In this document: piece after piece, positions 17,567-27,261 of the stretch | Numbering within the stretch: position 1 is the first letter of the stretch | How the letters are laid out: the number at the start of each line of letters is the position of its first letter | Origin: Haladaptatus pallidirubidus | GTDB lineage: Archaea > Halobacteriota > Halobacteria > Halobacteriales > Haladaptataceae | Direction: 5' to 3' | Length of the DNA: 64,000 nt | Assembly: GCF_020700235.1 (NCBI RefSeq) | Contig: NZ_CP085304.1 | Coordinates: forward strand, 124,001-188,000 | Translations under genes and position numbers: made by a program | Notes under the pieces: generated by a model | Database searches by the model: none | The model's input: only the letters and a program-made list of their open reading frames with translations | Told to the model about the DNA's origin: nothing

Positions 17567-17905
17567 TTATGAGTCGTGCTTCGCATCCCTTGCTCCGCGA
17601 ACGGTTGCTTCGACCGCCTCGATGCCGGCTTCATGGAGCACATCGCCGACGATGACCGTGTCTGCGACACTTGCCATCTCGTAGGCCGAATCATAGTCGT
17701 GAATCTCGCCCCCATAGAAGAGCTGTGCTGATGAGAGTGCATCTCGTGCGGCAGCCACAACTGCTGGATCGCCGAGGGTGCCAGAATACTCGAGATAAAC
17801 GATCTGCTGACCGAGGATCTGTTCGGCAAGTTCAGCATACGCAACGACATCATCGGTCTCAAGATCCTGCTGATCAAGATCGATTGGGAGCGCTGCAATC
17901 GTCCT
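17567..17905 (-). pseudogene. C-terminal fragment of geranylgeranylglyceryl phosphate synthase
   Basis: The minus frame reads [20 protein letters not shown], then [20 protein letters not shown] and [18 protein letters not shown]. This is the C-terminal half of the PcrB/GGGPS TIM barrel, which makes the first ether-lipid bond in archaea. The N-terminal half is missing: upstream the sequence switches, with a frame change near 17905, into an AAA-ATPase fragment. A functional copy must exist elsewhere since the enzyme is essential. Confidence 0.8.
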
Positions 17906-17985
17906 TTGAAGATTTTCTCGCGTGCTTCCTTGTCGGGAAGGCCCACCTCGTACTGTTGATCAAACCGTCCACGTCTACAGTACAC
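17906..17985 (-). pseudogene. AAA-ATPase fragment joined to the GGGPS fragment
   Basis: About 26 codons read [20 protein letters not shown] then EKIFKG, the RPGRFDxxxxxxxPDxxAR segment of AAA proteins (Cdc48/proteasome-activating nucleotidase group, second region of homology). The junction with the GGGPS fragment falls at about 17905. The two genes are not normally fused, so this is recombination or deletion debris. Confidence 0.75.
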
Positions 17986-18022
17986 GTCACAGCACCAGAT
18001 CTGTATCCTGCTGAGTGAAATT

Positions 18023-19102
18023 CTATCCGAGTCGAACCGGCTTCCCACGGTCGGCCGAGGCATAAACAGCCTCGATAATCTCGACGGCTTTGCGTGCCTC
18101 CTGTCCGTCGAGCATGAACGGCTCCTCGTTCGCTAGCGCGTCAAGGTAGGCCGCGATATTTCGGCGGTGGTATTCGTAGTCAATGGACATCGGGTCAGAC
18201 GCACCCCCGCCACTGGCCATCTCGGTGAATCCCTCACGAACCGCTGTGTCATTCGAGTGCTCCTCGCGAAACTGCCACGTTACGAGCTCATCTTCGAGGA
18301 TTTCCGCGGTGCCGTTACGACCTGCCAGATGGATGCGTTTGAGCGACCCTGGATACATCGAGGTCGTACCGAGAAGTTGGCCGAGCGTCTTGTTTCGGAA
18401 CCGAAATACAGTGGCTGCGGTATCTTCGACTTCCATAAGATCGCTATTGTGCGCAAGCGTGTCCGTGTAGGCAAACACCTCGGCAACCGGGTTGACGTCC
18501 TCGTCGAGATCCATCGTTGCACTGGCGAGCCACTGGATAGCATCCACGCTGTGGATGGACTGGTTCATAATCGCGCCACCGCCGTCGAGTTCCACGGTTC
18601 CCTGCCACGACCCCTCATAGTAATCATCTGGACGCCACCACGGCACGTACGCATTCGCAACCGCAAGCCGACCGAATCGACCTGACTCTGCTGCGTCGTG
18701 CATCGTCTCGACCACGGGGTTATACCGTTGTGGGAAGACGCCTCCAAGCCGAACGCCTGCCGCTTCACAAGCTTCAATCATTTCGTCGATACGTTCGGTC
18801 GTTATCTCAAGGGGTTTCTCACAGAGGACGTGGACGCCGTGATCCGCTGCAGCAAGCGTAGGTTCGAGATGGGCACCGCTCGGTGTGCAGACGATGAGCA
18901 CGTCGGGATCCATCTCTTCCAACATCGTCTTAGTGTCGGTATAATGCGTGCAGTCGAACTCATCGGCGAACGCGCGGCCCTTTTCGATTGTCCGGCAAGA
19001 GCCCCCAACTAGTTTAGCGTTCGACAAGTCAGTTATGGATTCCGCATGCATCTCCGCTACCGCTCCGATACCGGCGATAGCGATACGATAATTCTCCGTC
19101 AT
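18023..19102 (-). CDS. Gfo/Idh/MocA-family sugar oxidoreductase
   Basis: 359 residues from the ATG at 19102 (MTENYRIAIAGIGAVAEMHAE); a longer frame exists but lacks a good start. The Rossmann motif AGIGAVAEMHA is at ~9-19 and the family hallmark CEKPLEIT at ~95-102, then the C-terminal alpha/beta substrate domain (GGAIMNQSIHSVDAIQWL). Such enzymes oxidise sugars or cyclitols with NAD(P) in the cytoplasm. It is divergent, ~100 bp apart, from a TIM-barrel isomerase, a pairing typical of sugar catabolism; the substrate cannot be told. Confidence 0.88.
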   Translation of the reverse strand: MTENYRIAIAGIGAVAEMHAESITDLSNAKLVGGSCRTIEKGRAFADEFDCTHYTDTKTMLEEMDPDVLIVCTPSGAHLEPTLAAADHGVHVLCEKPLEITTERIDEMIEACEAAGVRLGGVFPQRYNPVVETMHDAAESGRFGRLAVANAYVPWWRPDDYYEGSWQGTVELDGGGAIMNQSIHSVDAIQWLASATMDLDEDVNPVAEVFAYTDTLAHNSDLMEVEDTAATVFRFRNKTLGQLLGTTSMYPGSLKRIHLAGRNGTAEILEDELVTWQFREEHSNDTAVREGFTEMASGGGASDPMSIDYEYHRRNIAAYLDALANEEPFMLDGQEARKAVEIIEAVYASADRGKPVRLG

Positions 19103-19202
19103 TCGGTTCGAAACGACTCGCGACCTTGTCAAAAGAATACCGGTTATTTCCCCGATGCCGAAACCATTAACATGATTACGACCATCCACACGAGCGTCGA
19201 AC

Positions 19203-20078
19203 ATGACAACAAACCATACACAAAATACAACGACCAGCGATGGCAGTACCTTCGTTCTCTCCGGATTTGCGGACGAGATCGATCCGAACTTGGAAACGCA
19301 GCTAGACGTTTTTGAAGACCTCGATATCGGCTATTTTGATCTCCGCGGTGTTTACGATACCAACGTCCTTGATTTAGATGATAATTCCCTCGAACGTATT
19401 CGAGATATGATAGACGACCGCGGCATCGCTATCTCTTCCATCGGCTCACCCATTGGTAAAATCGGTATCACAGATGATTTCGAGCCCCACAAAGCACGTT
19501 TTGAGCGCGCCATCAAGGTCGCGGCGTTCTTCGATGTAGAGTATATCCGAATCTTCTCCTACTACATCCCGGAGGGCGACGACCCCTCGAAATACCGAGG
19601 GGAAGTTATGGATCGAATGCGCTGGAAAGCAAAGCGTGCAGAGGAAGAAAACGTGACACTCATCCATGAGAATGAGAAGGATATATACGGCGACACCGCC
19701 GAACGATGTCGAGACGTTCTCACAACTGTGAATTCCTCTAGTCTCCGTGCTGCGTTTGATCCTGCGAACTTCGTCGAAATCGGGGTCAAGGCCTATCCGT
19801 ACGCATTTGTACTCCTCGCCGAATATGTCGAGTATCTCCACGTCAAGGATGCCGAGATGGACGAACGTGGTGAGATACGACCCGCCGGTGAAGGCGACGG
19901 CCGGTTCGACGACTTGATTCGCGTGCTTGACGCACGGGGATTCGACGGGTTTGCCTCTCTTGAACCTCATCTTCAATATGCGGGCCCAAGCACGGGGATG
20001 AGTGGTTCTGAAGGATTTCAGACGGCGGCCGAGGCGTTTCGTTCCGTCCTCACGGAGGTGGGTGTGGACTACGAATAG
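19203..20078 (+). CDS. Sugar phosphate isomerase/epimerase (TIM barrel)
   Basis: 291 residues. AP-endonuclease-2/xylose-isomerase-like barrel: LSGFADEIDPNLETQLDVFEDL, IRIFSYYIPEG, VTLIHENEKDIYGDT (metal-ligand Glu), AAFDPANF (Asp), EYLHVKDAE (His/Lys) and GFASLEPHL (last Glu). These four ligand positions fit the IolE/IolI-type metal site. Probably isomerises the product of the divergent Gfo/Idh enzyme. The first ~15 residues are Thr-rich and less conserved, so the real start may be later. Confidence 0.85.
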   Translation: MTTNHTQNTTTSDGSTFVLSGFADEIDPNLETQLDVFEDLDIGYFDLRGVYDTNVLDLDDNSLERIRDMIDDRGIAISSIGSPIGKIGITDDFEPHKARFERAIKVAAFFDVEYIRIFSYYIPEGDDPSKYRGEVMDRMRWKAKRAEEENVTLIHENEKDIYGDTAERCRDVLTTVNSSSLRAAFDPANFVEIGVKAYPYAFVLLAEYVEYLHVKDAEMDERGEIRPAGEGDGRFDDLIRVLDARGFDGFASLEPHLQYAGPSTGMSGSEGFQTAAEAFRSVLTEVGVDYE

Positions 20079-20112
20079 GGGTCTCTCGTACGAGTTCATG
20101 CCGTGTTATGTC

Positions 20113-21015
20113 TCAAGTAACACGATCACGAAGTGGTTCAAATTGCGATAAACGCACCCCAGATACGGCGATAGCGGCGGCAGTGAGACGGGTTTGAAGT
20201 TTCTCTTCGTTTAGAATAATTCCTCCCAACAGAACCGCGATGATGGCTTGCATACTAAGAATTGGCGACGCAATACTAGCTGGAATCCGTGCAAAAGCAA
20301 GTGCGATGAAGTGTTCACCCACAATCAAGATTGTACCCGCCAGGAAAAGTTTCAGAAGATCGCCGCGAAATTCGGAACGCCAATCACGAATCGCCAGCGG
20401 TGACAGTAGAACCGGCGTTCCCCCGAGTTTGAGTATGACCCACGTCGTCGTCGGGAACGCCAACTCCTGAAGAACGACTCACTGTGCAACGTTCAAAATC
20501 GCTAAGACAAACGCACTTAGGAGTGCCAACTGTGCGGGTCGATACGTGGTCGCTTTCAAAACCGACATCGTTAGTTTCCCACCCTGATAATTCGCGACAT
20601 ATACTGCCAAAGTGCCAGTCCTACGCCAAATATCTGAACAAACGTCAATTACTCGTTGAGCAGAACGATTTCGAACGGAAGAACAAGTAGGCGTGATTTT
20701 ACTGATCGGTGCGACGTATGACACTTGCCCGATCTTGATGGAATGAAACAGGATGAGTAGTCCGGCAGCCAGGAAGGCGATAGTACTGAGTACGAACAGC
20801 CAATCAGTACTGGAATGTCGTGCGGGTAGTGTAACTGGCATCCCTTTCACCTCCGCGACAAGCATGTACCAGGCCGCCGGCGAGACAAACATGAATGTCA
20901 TAAAAACGGTCGACGGCACCCGGTCGAACTGATATTTGTAAAGAAAGAGGAAGTATCCCCAGACGACGGCACCAATGACCGCGTATACCATTCCATTATT
21001 GAGAACGGGATCCAT
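20113..21015 (-). pseudogene. EamA/DMT-type transporter, inactivated
   Basis: Frames from 21015 (GMVYAVIGAVVWGYFLFLYKYQFDRVP) and to 20113 (ASIASPILSMQAIIAVLLGGIILNEEK) together make a ten-helix drug/metabolite transporter. Lesions: a frame change near 20690 and its return near 20610, with a TAA in the proper frame between (after LPFEIVLLNE), and an in-frame TGA at 20479-20481 after NVAQ. The parent gene would export or import a small metabolite at the membrane. Confidence 0.8.
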
Positions 21016-21053
21016 AGTTGATAATGTAACTCAAAGCGTATTTGAGTACCGAC

Positions 21054-21560
21054 TTAATCGATTCGGTACTGTTTGACGGCGTCCTCATCTACGGAGATTC
21101 CGAGTCCAGGCTCCTGAGGCACCTCCAACACGCCACTTGTCGGGTCGACCGGGTCGATCAATAGATCGTCCCGAAGGGGGGTTTCGCTTCGGTCGAACTC
21201 GAAGAGTAGCGGTTCTGGGATGTAATCTGCATGCGGATACTGCGGTACGCTTGCAGCGAACTGGATTGCGGCTGCCAACCCAACGCTGCTGTTCTACACG
21301 TGGGGACGAATCGCCACGTTTTCGGTCGTCGCCATATCAGCAATCCGTCGTGCCTCCGAAAACCCGCCGCACCGACCTAAATTCGGCTGGACGATAGACA
21401 CTGCTCTTGGCGTTCCTATCTCGGAGCATCTAAGAAAAGCCCCGACGGCCGCGTTTCTTGGCTTGCTGGCCGAGAAACACGATTTCTCTCCGAAACGACG
21501 TTCCTTGTTGACGGGATGAGATATCCGACCGGTAAAGTATAGTGGTTCGAGCGGAGATAG
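21054..21560 (-). pseudogene. Mandelate racemase/enolase-superfamily C-terminal fragment
   Basis: The last 74 codons (AAAIQFAASVPQYPHADYIP to KQYRID) and an upstream stretch AVSIVQPNLGRCGGFSEARR are the C-terminal half of a sugar-acid dehydratase. A TAG at 21294-21296 interrupts HV-stop-NSSVGL where a Trp is usual. Further upstream the frame shifts at least once and the barrel start is missing. A complete relative of the same superfamily lies at 25536. Confidence 0.75.
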
Positions 21561-21574
21561 GCGATTGACTAGCC

Positions 21575-22348
21575 ATGGTAAATAGTACCAACCATCTAGC
21601 TGACTGGACGTCACTGTCGCCAGCGCAGAGCCGCCTCACTGACGAACAGTCTCGCATTCAGGCCGAAATCGATGCATTCGAACGGTTTTGTGAACGACTC
21701 AACGACATTCCAGTCCATCTCTCTCATGCTAATGGTGGGTCGCTCAAAACCACGATCTGTTCGTGGTTTCACTTGTCAGAACCACCCCAGGATATAATTG
21801 AGTGTGCGTATCGTGAGACCGTCTTATCTGTTGACCACTGGATGGACGCATACGGTGAGGACACCGTTTATGAGAGTATGGCAAACGAGTTCGGTGCAGG
21901 TATTGTTGCCGGCGTCACAGGTGGGTCAGCAACGTGGTCTCCCCAATTACTGACTCAACTTTGCATTGAAAGTACAACCGCTATCGAAACCCGTCAGCAG
22001 ACAAACCAGATATTAAAAGAGGAACAAGAGCAATTAGAGGATCTTCATGGGTCGCTTGCCCTGATCAGTGAGGAATTAGCAATGGTTGAACGAGGGACGG
22101 ACACATTCTCTGAGTGTAGTAGACGTCTGACGACGACACGGGATCACCTCGACCAGTTGGCAGTCGACCACCAAGCGTATCTCCAACAGCGCTCGACATC
22201 ACTAGTGCATGATGACCTGTTTGCATCGCTCGTCTATTCAGACCTCGACATTGATCATCCCGGATTAGCTGCGCTCGCGACAGCCCGCGATATCCACGAT
22301 CGTATCGAACATCAGCACTGGGCTGGTTTGACAGCCTCTTCCACCTGA
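21575..22348 (+). CDS. DUF7260 haloarchaeal protein
   Basis: 257 residues, mostly helical: AEIDAFERFCERL, the stretch IIECAYRETVLSVDHWMDAYGEDTVYESMANEFGAGI, and a long coiled coil (ILKEEQEQLEDLHGSLALISEEL). This matches the haloarchaeal DUF7260 pattern, which I know as of unknown function and often near mobile DNA. No signal peptide or membrane segment. Confidence 0.7.
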   Translation: MVNSTNHLADWTSLSPAQSRLTDEQSRIQAEIDAFERFCERLNDIPVHLSHANGGSLKTTICSWFHLSEPPQDIIECAYRETVLSVDHWMDAYGEDTVYESMANEFGAGIVAGVTGGSATWSPQLLTQLCIESTTAIETRQQTNQILKEEQEQLEDLHGSLALISEELAMVERGTDTFSECSRRLTTTRDHLDQLAVDHQAYLQQRSTSLVHDDLFASLVYSDLDIDHPGLAALATARDIHDRIEHQHWAGLTASST

Positions 22349-22368
22349 AGGCGGAATAAAATGTTGGT

Positions 22369-22620
22369 TCAGTGGGGTGGATGCAGTTCGTAGACCTGTT
22401 TGCGGGCGTCGTGTATCTTCACCTGCGCCGAGACGAGGTTCGCGTCTTGGAGCTGTTTCAGTGCATATCAGACGGTTCGATTCGGTAAGAACGTTTCCTC
22501 TGCGAGTTGTGCTTGATCAAGCGGCGCGTCAACATCTAATACCTTCGCGACGAGTTTGGCATTCAGCGGAAGGTCACGCAATCACGACCGAAACTCCGAC
22601 TGCGCAACGACTCAGTCATA
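22369..22620 (-). pseudogene. MarR-like winged-helix regulator, inactivated
   Basis: Reading from the ATG at 22620, MTESLRSRS leads (after a one-base deletion and a TGA in place of Trp) into LRDLPLNAKLVAKVLDVDAP, AQLAEETFLPNRTV, TGA (22468-22470, where Arg is usual), YALKQLQDANLVSAQVKIHDARKQVYELH. This is the common ~80-residue haloarchaeal MarR-type wHTH. Three lesions in 84 codons mean it is dead. Confidence 0.75.
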
Positions 22621-22795
22621 GTACTGGATCGGATATCATGTTCAATGTCGGTAATTACCATATCCGTTTGTTGAGATCGATCGTAATATAAACGTGCCCA
22701 TCAATCAGATTGATCCCAATCAAACTGAAGATACTCACCTACCCGCGAATTTGACAGGGACATCAGACCAGTCCAGACGTATCCGGCTCGTTGCA

Positions 22796-24724
22796 TCAGT
22801 CCTCGTCGGATGCGTCGAGTGCTTGCTGGGCCACGCGCTCGCTTGCCTGTTCGACGAACTCTTCAGGAAGGCTCTCGATCTCGCCGGCCTGCACCCGCCA
22901 GAGATTCGCATATAAACCGTTGTTCTCAAGGAGCTCCTGATGCGTGCCGCGCTCGACAATACGTCCGTCTTCAACAACGAGAATGGTATCGGCTTCCCGA
23001 ACGGTGGAGAGACGGTGGGCGATGATAAATGTGGTGCGGTCGGCCGCGAGTTCGTTGATCGAGCGCTGAATCAGCATCTCTGTCTCCGTGTCGACCGCCG
23101 AGGTAGCTTCGTCGAAGATCATAATTGCCGGTCGCTGGAGGATAGTCCGCGCGATGGCGATGCGTTGACGCTGGCCACCCGAGAGTTTGACCCCGCGCTC
23201 ACCAATGTCGGTGTCATAGCCCTCCGGCAGATTGGCGATAAACTCATGAGCCTCAGCACGTTTGCATGCTTCGATGACTGCCTCGCGGTCGGCATCGAAC
23301 TGCCCATACTTGATGTTCTCCTCGACGGTACCGTCGAACAGGAAGTTGTCCTGTCCAACGTAGCCCATCGCTCCCCGTAGACTCGACAGCGTCACATCAC
23401 GGATGTCCAGATCGTCAATGTGGATGGTTCCCTCGTCGACATCGTAGAGGCGCAGGAGAAGCTTGACGACGGTCGTCTTACCAGCGCCGGTCGGTCCGAC
23501 GAGTCCAACGGTCTCGCCCGGTTCGACATCGATGTCGATATCCTCAAGCACTATCTCTTTGCCGTAGCCGAAAGTGACATCATCGTACTTCACGTCGCCC
23601 TCAGCGTCCTCGAGTTCGACGGCATCGGGGGCGTCCAGGATGTGGACTGGAAGGCTCATCAGTCCAAGAATTCGCTTCGTCGACGCCTTGGCGTCCTCGT
23701 AGCGTTCGACGATGTTTCCCATCTGGGCGAGTGGATTGACTAGTCGCTGAGTCAACAGGAGAAACGTCACGAGTGATCCGACCGTGAGATCGCCCGTCAG
23801 CGGTCCTGGCGGGCCGTCAAGGATCCAGACCCCGCCGACGATAAACGTCGTAATGAACGACAGCGAAGTGAGTACCCTGAGCCCTGGCCGGTAAATAAAA
23901 CTCAGGCGCAACGCGAGCCAGTCTAGGCGAAAGTACTTGTAGGAGTGATCCTCGACGCGCTGATCCTCATAGTCCTCTGTGACTGAGGCCTTGATAACCT
24001 GAATGCCATTAAGATTGTTCTCAAGGCGGCTGTTGAGTTCGCCGACGGACTCCCTGATGTCTGTATATCGTTCTTCGGCAAGTCTCATGTACCAGTAGGT
24101 GAATACTGCCGACAGTGGGATAACGAGCAATGTGACGGCCGCGAGTTGTTTGTTCATCCACAGTAGGATCACGGCGGTGCCGCCCATGAGGACAGCCAGC
24201 TGGATTGCTTCGCCCATCATGGAGTCGAGGAACTGTTCGAGCCGGTTTGTGTCGTTGGAGAGGATGGAGATCAGCTCGCCCGTCTGCACTTCGTTAAAGA
24301 AGTCCATGTCGAGGCGTTGCATTTGCTTGTAGGTGGCCGTCCTGGCCTCGTGTTTCACGCGATGAGAAAAGAGGTTTAGGGATGATGCCCTAACGAAAAT
24401 CAATACTGCTTGGCCGACCATTGCGATTCCCATAGCTGCGATTGCAAACCAGAACTGTTCCATTGTGGTGTCCGGCAGCCACGACGCGGGGACGAATGGC
24501 AACTCGAAGGCCGTGTCGTCTCGGAAGATCGAGTCGATTGCCACGCCAAGGATCACTGGCGGAACCAGTGAGAGGAACCGCGAACAGATACTCGCTAGGA
24601 TGCCCACGATAAACCACCGACGAGTGCCGTGGCCGAACCGCATGAACAGCTGGAAAAGGGGATGGTCGATCTCTTCGCGATGTCGTCTGATATACTCCAG
24701 ATCGATTTCTGTGTCTGAACTCAT
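22796..24724 (-). CDS. ABC exporter, fused permease-ATPase
   Basis: 642 residues. Six-helix type I exporter domain (~35-345) then the ATPase: Walker A GPTGAGKTT at ~410-418, Q-loop region MGYVGQDNFLF, signature LSGGQRQRIAIAR, Walker B IMIFDEATSAVD and the switch His in IIAHRLST. A homodimer in the membrane that exports lipids, drugs or peptides. The start ATG at 24724 is well placed (MSSDTEIDLEYIRRHREEIDHPLFQLF). A broken fragment of a second, similar ATPase lies at 53207. Confidence 0.92.
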   Translation of the reverse strand: MSSDTEIDLEYIRRHREEIDHPLFQLFMRFGHGTRRWFIVGILASICSRFLSLVPPVILGVAIDSIFRDDTAFELPFVPASWLPDTTMEQFWFAIAAMGIAMVGQAVLIFVRASSLNLFSHRVKHEARTATYKQMQRLDMDFFNEVQTGELISILSNDTNRLEQFLDSMMGEAIQLAVLMGGTAVILLWMNKQLAAVTLLVIPLSAVFTYWYMRLAEERYTDIRESVGELNSRLENNLNGIQVIKASVTEDYEDQRVEDHSYKYFRLDWLALRLSFIYRPGLRVLTSLSFITTFIVGGVWILDGPPGPLTGDLTVGSLVTFLLLTQRLVNPLAQMGNIVERYEDAKASTKRILGLMSLPVHILDAPDAVELEDAEGDVKYDDVTFGYGKEIVLEDIDIDVEPGETVGLVGPTGAGKTTVVKLLLRLYDVDEGTIHIDDLDIRDVTLSSLRGAMGYVGQDNFLFDGTVEENIKYGQFDADREAVIEACKRAEAHEFIANLPEGYDTDIGERGVKLSGGQRQRIAIARTILQRPAIMIFDEATSAVDTETEMLIQRSINELAADRTTFIIAHRLSTVREADTILVVEDGRIVERGTHQELLENNGLYANLWRVQAGEIESLPEEFVEQASERVAQQALDASDED

Positions 24725-25080
24725 TCGGAACGATACTCCCGGAGTACTATTCCATCAGTCAAAAAAAGATCGGTCAGCGACAGTTTCTCCGCTTTTCCGA
24801 TACTGCCACTGGCGATCCTGTTCAGGTAGACCGGTGCTTCCTGGCGTACTGGACGGTCATAGCTCCTCAAACAGCGCTAGCATATTCTGATAGCTGGTTG
24901 AATATTAATCGACACCTTATTATTATGTTTAGTTAGCAGTCTTCATCATTGGGTTCAATGGATCAGGAAATTCTGATGATATTGTAGGGAATATAGAATT
25001 TATGTACTTAGTTCACCCAGATATGAGCATTGCATTTCACAGGTAAGACGGAAGCCATGGCGATTCTATACGCAAGACGT

Positions 25081-25382
25081 TATTTCTCCGGTCGATGTGA
25101 CCAGATTTGTTCCATGAACGGGATCTGTTCCTCAGGTAGTGCATCAACTTCCACTCCATCTTCTTAGTATACGGCCACACGCCGCTCTCACCGTTCGATT
25201 GCCGGATCATCAGTGACGACATCAAGATAGTGGTCGATGTCATCAACCTCAAGTAGACAGACAGCGACGGTCCCCCTGATATACAGTTCAAAGTTCCGGA
25301 AGCCACCGCGTTCCATTGCATTGGTTACATCGGTGGGGACATTATTGTGAGCCTCAGTGTAGGCTTCAACATGGCTGGAATC
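25081..25382 (-). pseudogene. L-rhamnose mutarotase-like fragment
   Basis: The minus frame reads HVEAYTEAHNNVPTDVTNAM, then RGGFRNFELYIRGTVAVCLL, VTDDPAIER-TGA-ERRVAVY-TAA-EDGVEVDALPEEQIP. The spacing fits RhaM/DUF718 mutarotases, in which AIERW is usual, so the TGA replaces Trp. The ~20 N-terminal residues and start are missing. It hints that rhamnose- or fucose-type sugars were once handled here. Confidence 0.7.
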
Positions 25383-25393
25383 GATATGTTGAC

Positions 25394-25418
25394 TTATAAT
25401 GTTTGTTCTCCATTATAA
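25394..25418. promoter_or_regulatory. Inverted repeat upstream of the dehydratase gene
   Basis: TTATAATG (25394-25401) and CATTATAA (25411-25418) are exact reverse complements with a 9-bp spacer, about 120 bp before the enolase-superfamily start. Size and position suit an operator, for example for the IclR protein encoded at 27262, or an embedded TATA element. Confidence 0.5.
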
Positions 25419-25535
25419 ATCAAATTGATGAGACAACGAGCAGCTCCATGCGTAATCTAGACTGAAGATTACAGATTGCAACTGAAGACGATACCAAACG
25501 ATATTTTATTATCCAAGGGAAGTATCCACAGTTGT

Positions 25536-26711
25536 GTGACTCTCGAAATAACGAGGATCGAAAGCACCGAGTTTGAATATCCGTTAGAAGATGTCGGTAC
25601 AGACTATCACGGATTTAACTTAGTATACGATCCAGGAACAACGACTACGCGAAAATTATTCGCGATCAAGATACATACCGACGAGGGGGTTATTGGTGAG
25701 TACGTGGGGGGAAACTCACCAGGAGCAGCCCAGATCAATATGTTTGCGAACTATCTTATCGGCAAGAATCCGCTTCATCGAGAAAAGCACTGGAGCGAGA
25801 TGAAGCGCGCACTCAGAAAATACGACCGTATGGGTATCGGCCCTATCGATATCGCCTTGTGGGATATTGCCGGCAAGCAATACAACGCACCGATCCACGA
25901 ACTGCTCGGTACCTATCGTGAGCGAATTCCAGCGTATGCCTCAACTTACCATGGCGATGAAAACGGCGGTCTTGACACGCCGAAAGCATTCGCCAAATTT
26001 GCAGAAGAGTGCCATAATCGGGGATTTTCTGGATTCAAAGTACATGGGTGGGGAGGAAGCGAGAATTCACGGGATCTCAATCGCGAAATTGAGACAGTAA
26101 GGCTTCTTGGTGACCGTATCGGCGACAAAATGGATCTTATGCTTGACCCAGCTTGCGAGTATGAAACGTTTGGTGAAGCAATCAAAATCGGCCGTGCCTG
26201 CGACGAAGCAGGGTTCTTTTGGCTAGAGGATCCTTATCGTGACGGGGGCATTTCACAGCATAGTCACCGAAAACTGCGAGAAATGCTCGACACACCGATT
26301 CTTCAAACAGAACATATTCGCGGACTTGAACCACATACCGATTTTATTGAGAGTAGTGGTACAGACTTCGTCCGTGCCGATCCTGAGTACGACGCCGGCA
26401 TCACCGGTGCCATGAAGATCGCACGAGTCGCGGAGGGGTTCGGCCTCGACGTCGAGTTCCATGCGCCTGGTCCCGCCCAACGCCATTGTATTGCAGCGAT
26501 TCGCAACGCTAATTATTACGAATTGGCACTTGTTCATCCTCAGTGTCAGAATACACAACCGCCTGTATATCTGGGTGACTACTCAGACATGCTCGATGAT
26601 GTCGCCGCTGACGGGACAGTCCCTGTTCCTACAGATCCTGGTCTCGGAGTTGAGTACGACTGGGAGTATATCGATTCGAACCAAACAGGTAGCGTCCACG
26701 TCTACAAGTAA
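25536..26711 (+). CDS. Enolase-superfamily sugar-acid dehydratase (mandelate racemase subgroup)
   Basis: About 391 residues if the GTG at 25536 is used (MTLEITRIESTEFEYPLEDVG); the frame stays open further 5' (to 25476) but without the usual N-terminal strand. The capping domain is followed by the barrel: GFKVHGWGG (base position), LMLDPACEY, FFWLEDPYRD and LQTEHIRG give the Asp/Glu/Glu metal ligands, then DPEYDAGIT and VEFHAPGP supply the Asp-His pair. The reaction would be dehydration of an aldonic acid to a 2-keto-3-deoxy acid, the step after a Gfo/Idh-type oxidation. Substrate not determinable. Confidence 0.85.
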   Translation: MTLEITRIESTEFEYPLEDVGTDYHGFNLVYDPGTTTTRKLFAIKIHTDEGVIGEYVGGNSPGAAQINMFANYLIGKNPLHREKHWSEMKRALRKYDRMGIGPIDIALWDIAGKQYNAPIHELLGTYRERIPAYASTYHGDENGGLDTPKAFAKFAEECHNRGFSGFKVHGWGGSENSRDLNREIETVRLLGDRIGDKMDLMLDPACEYETFGEAIKIGRACDEAGFFWLEDPYRDGGISQHSHRKLREMLDTPILQTEHIRGLEPHTDFIESSGTDFVRADPEYDAGITGAMKIARVAEGFGLDVEFHAPGPAQRHCIAAIRNANYYELALVHPQCQNTQPPVYLGDYSDMLDDVAADGTVPVPTDPGLGVEYDWEYIDSNQTGSVHVYK

Positions 26712-27261
26712 GAGAAGATGTAAGTGAGCCCTCCATCGATAAATCGACATCAATTAGGTTTTCAGTCTATTCGATTTCCGAAATCGTTGCAGTTTACCCT
26801 AGTGGACGGACAAGCAAACGGACTTGCGAACCATCGCACCCGTCGTAGGGGATCGGTGTACAGAAGACGTCATATCTACCTGACTTGATTGCATTAGGTT
26901 CTCGATTCCTTCCGCAATAAGAGTATCCGCCTAAAGACGCATATTATGTACGCCATGTTCATCATTCTCTACCATATACTCCGTTGCTCCCTTACTCAGG
27001 TAGATAAACTGAATAAGGCACGTCGATAAACATTATACAATTATTATATTATCGGTGATTATTTGATCGATAATCCGAAGCTGATAGAAATAGCGTCGAT
27101 GTGCCCCTATACATTTCACAATGTGTTTCGAGTTTGATTCAAGTAAGAATTAGTTAGTTAATATCGAAGAAAGGTGTGTATAATTGGGCGAGTCTGATAG
27201 ATATAGCAGGATTCACTAATGATGGAGAAATATTTTTATTTGGTGAATCCAAAAGGGGGCT
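26712..27261. other. Intergenic region before IclR gene
   Basis: AT-rich, no coding frame recognised. The IclR TATA box lies at its right end; nothing else stands out. Confidence 0.4.
27231..27240 (+). promoter_or_regulatory. TATA box of the IclR gene
   Basis: TATTTTTATT ends 21 bases before the ATG at 27262, preceded by a purine-rich GGAGAAA (BRE-like). This spacing places transcription start at or next to the ATG, so the mRNA is probably leaderless. Confidence 0.55.
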
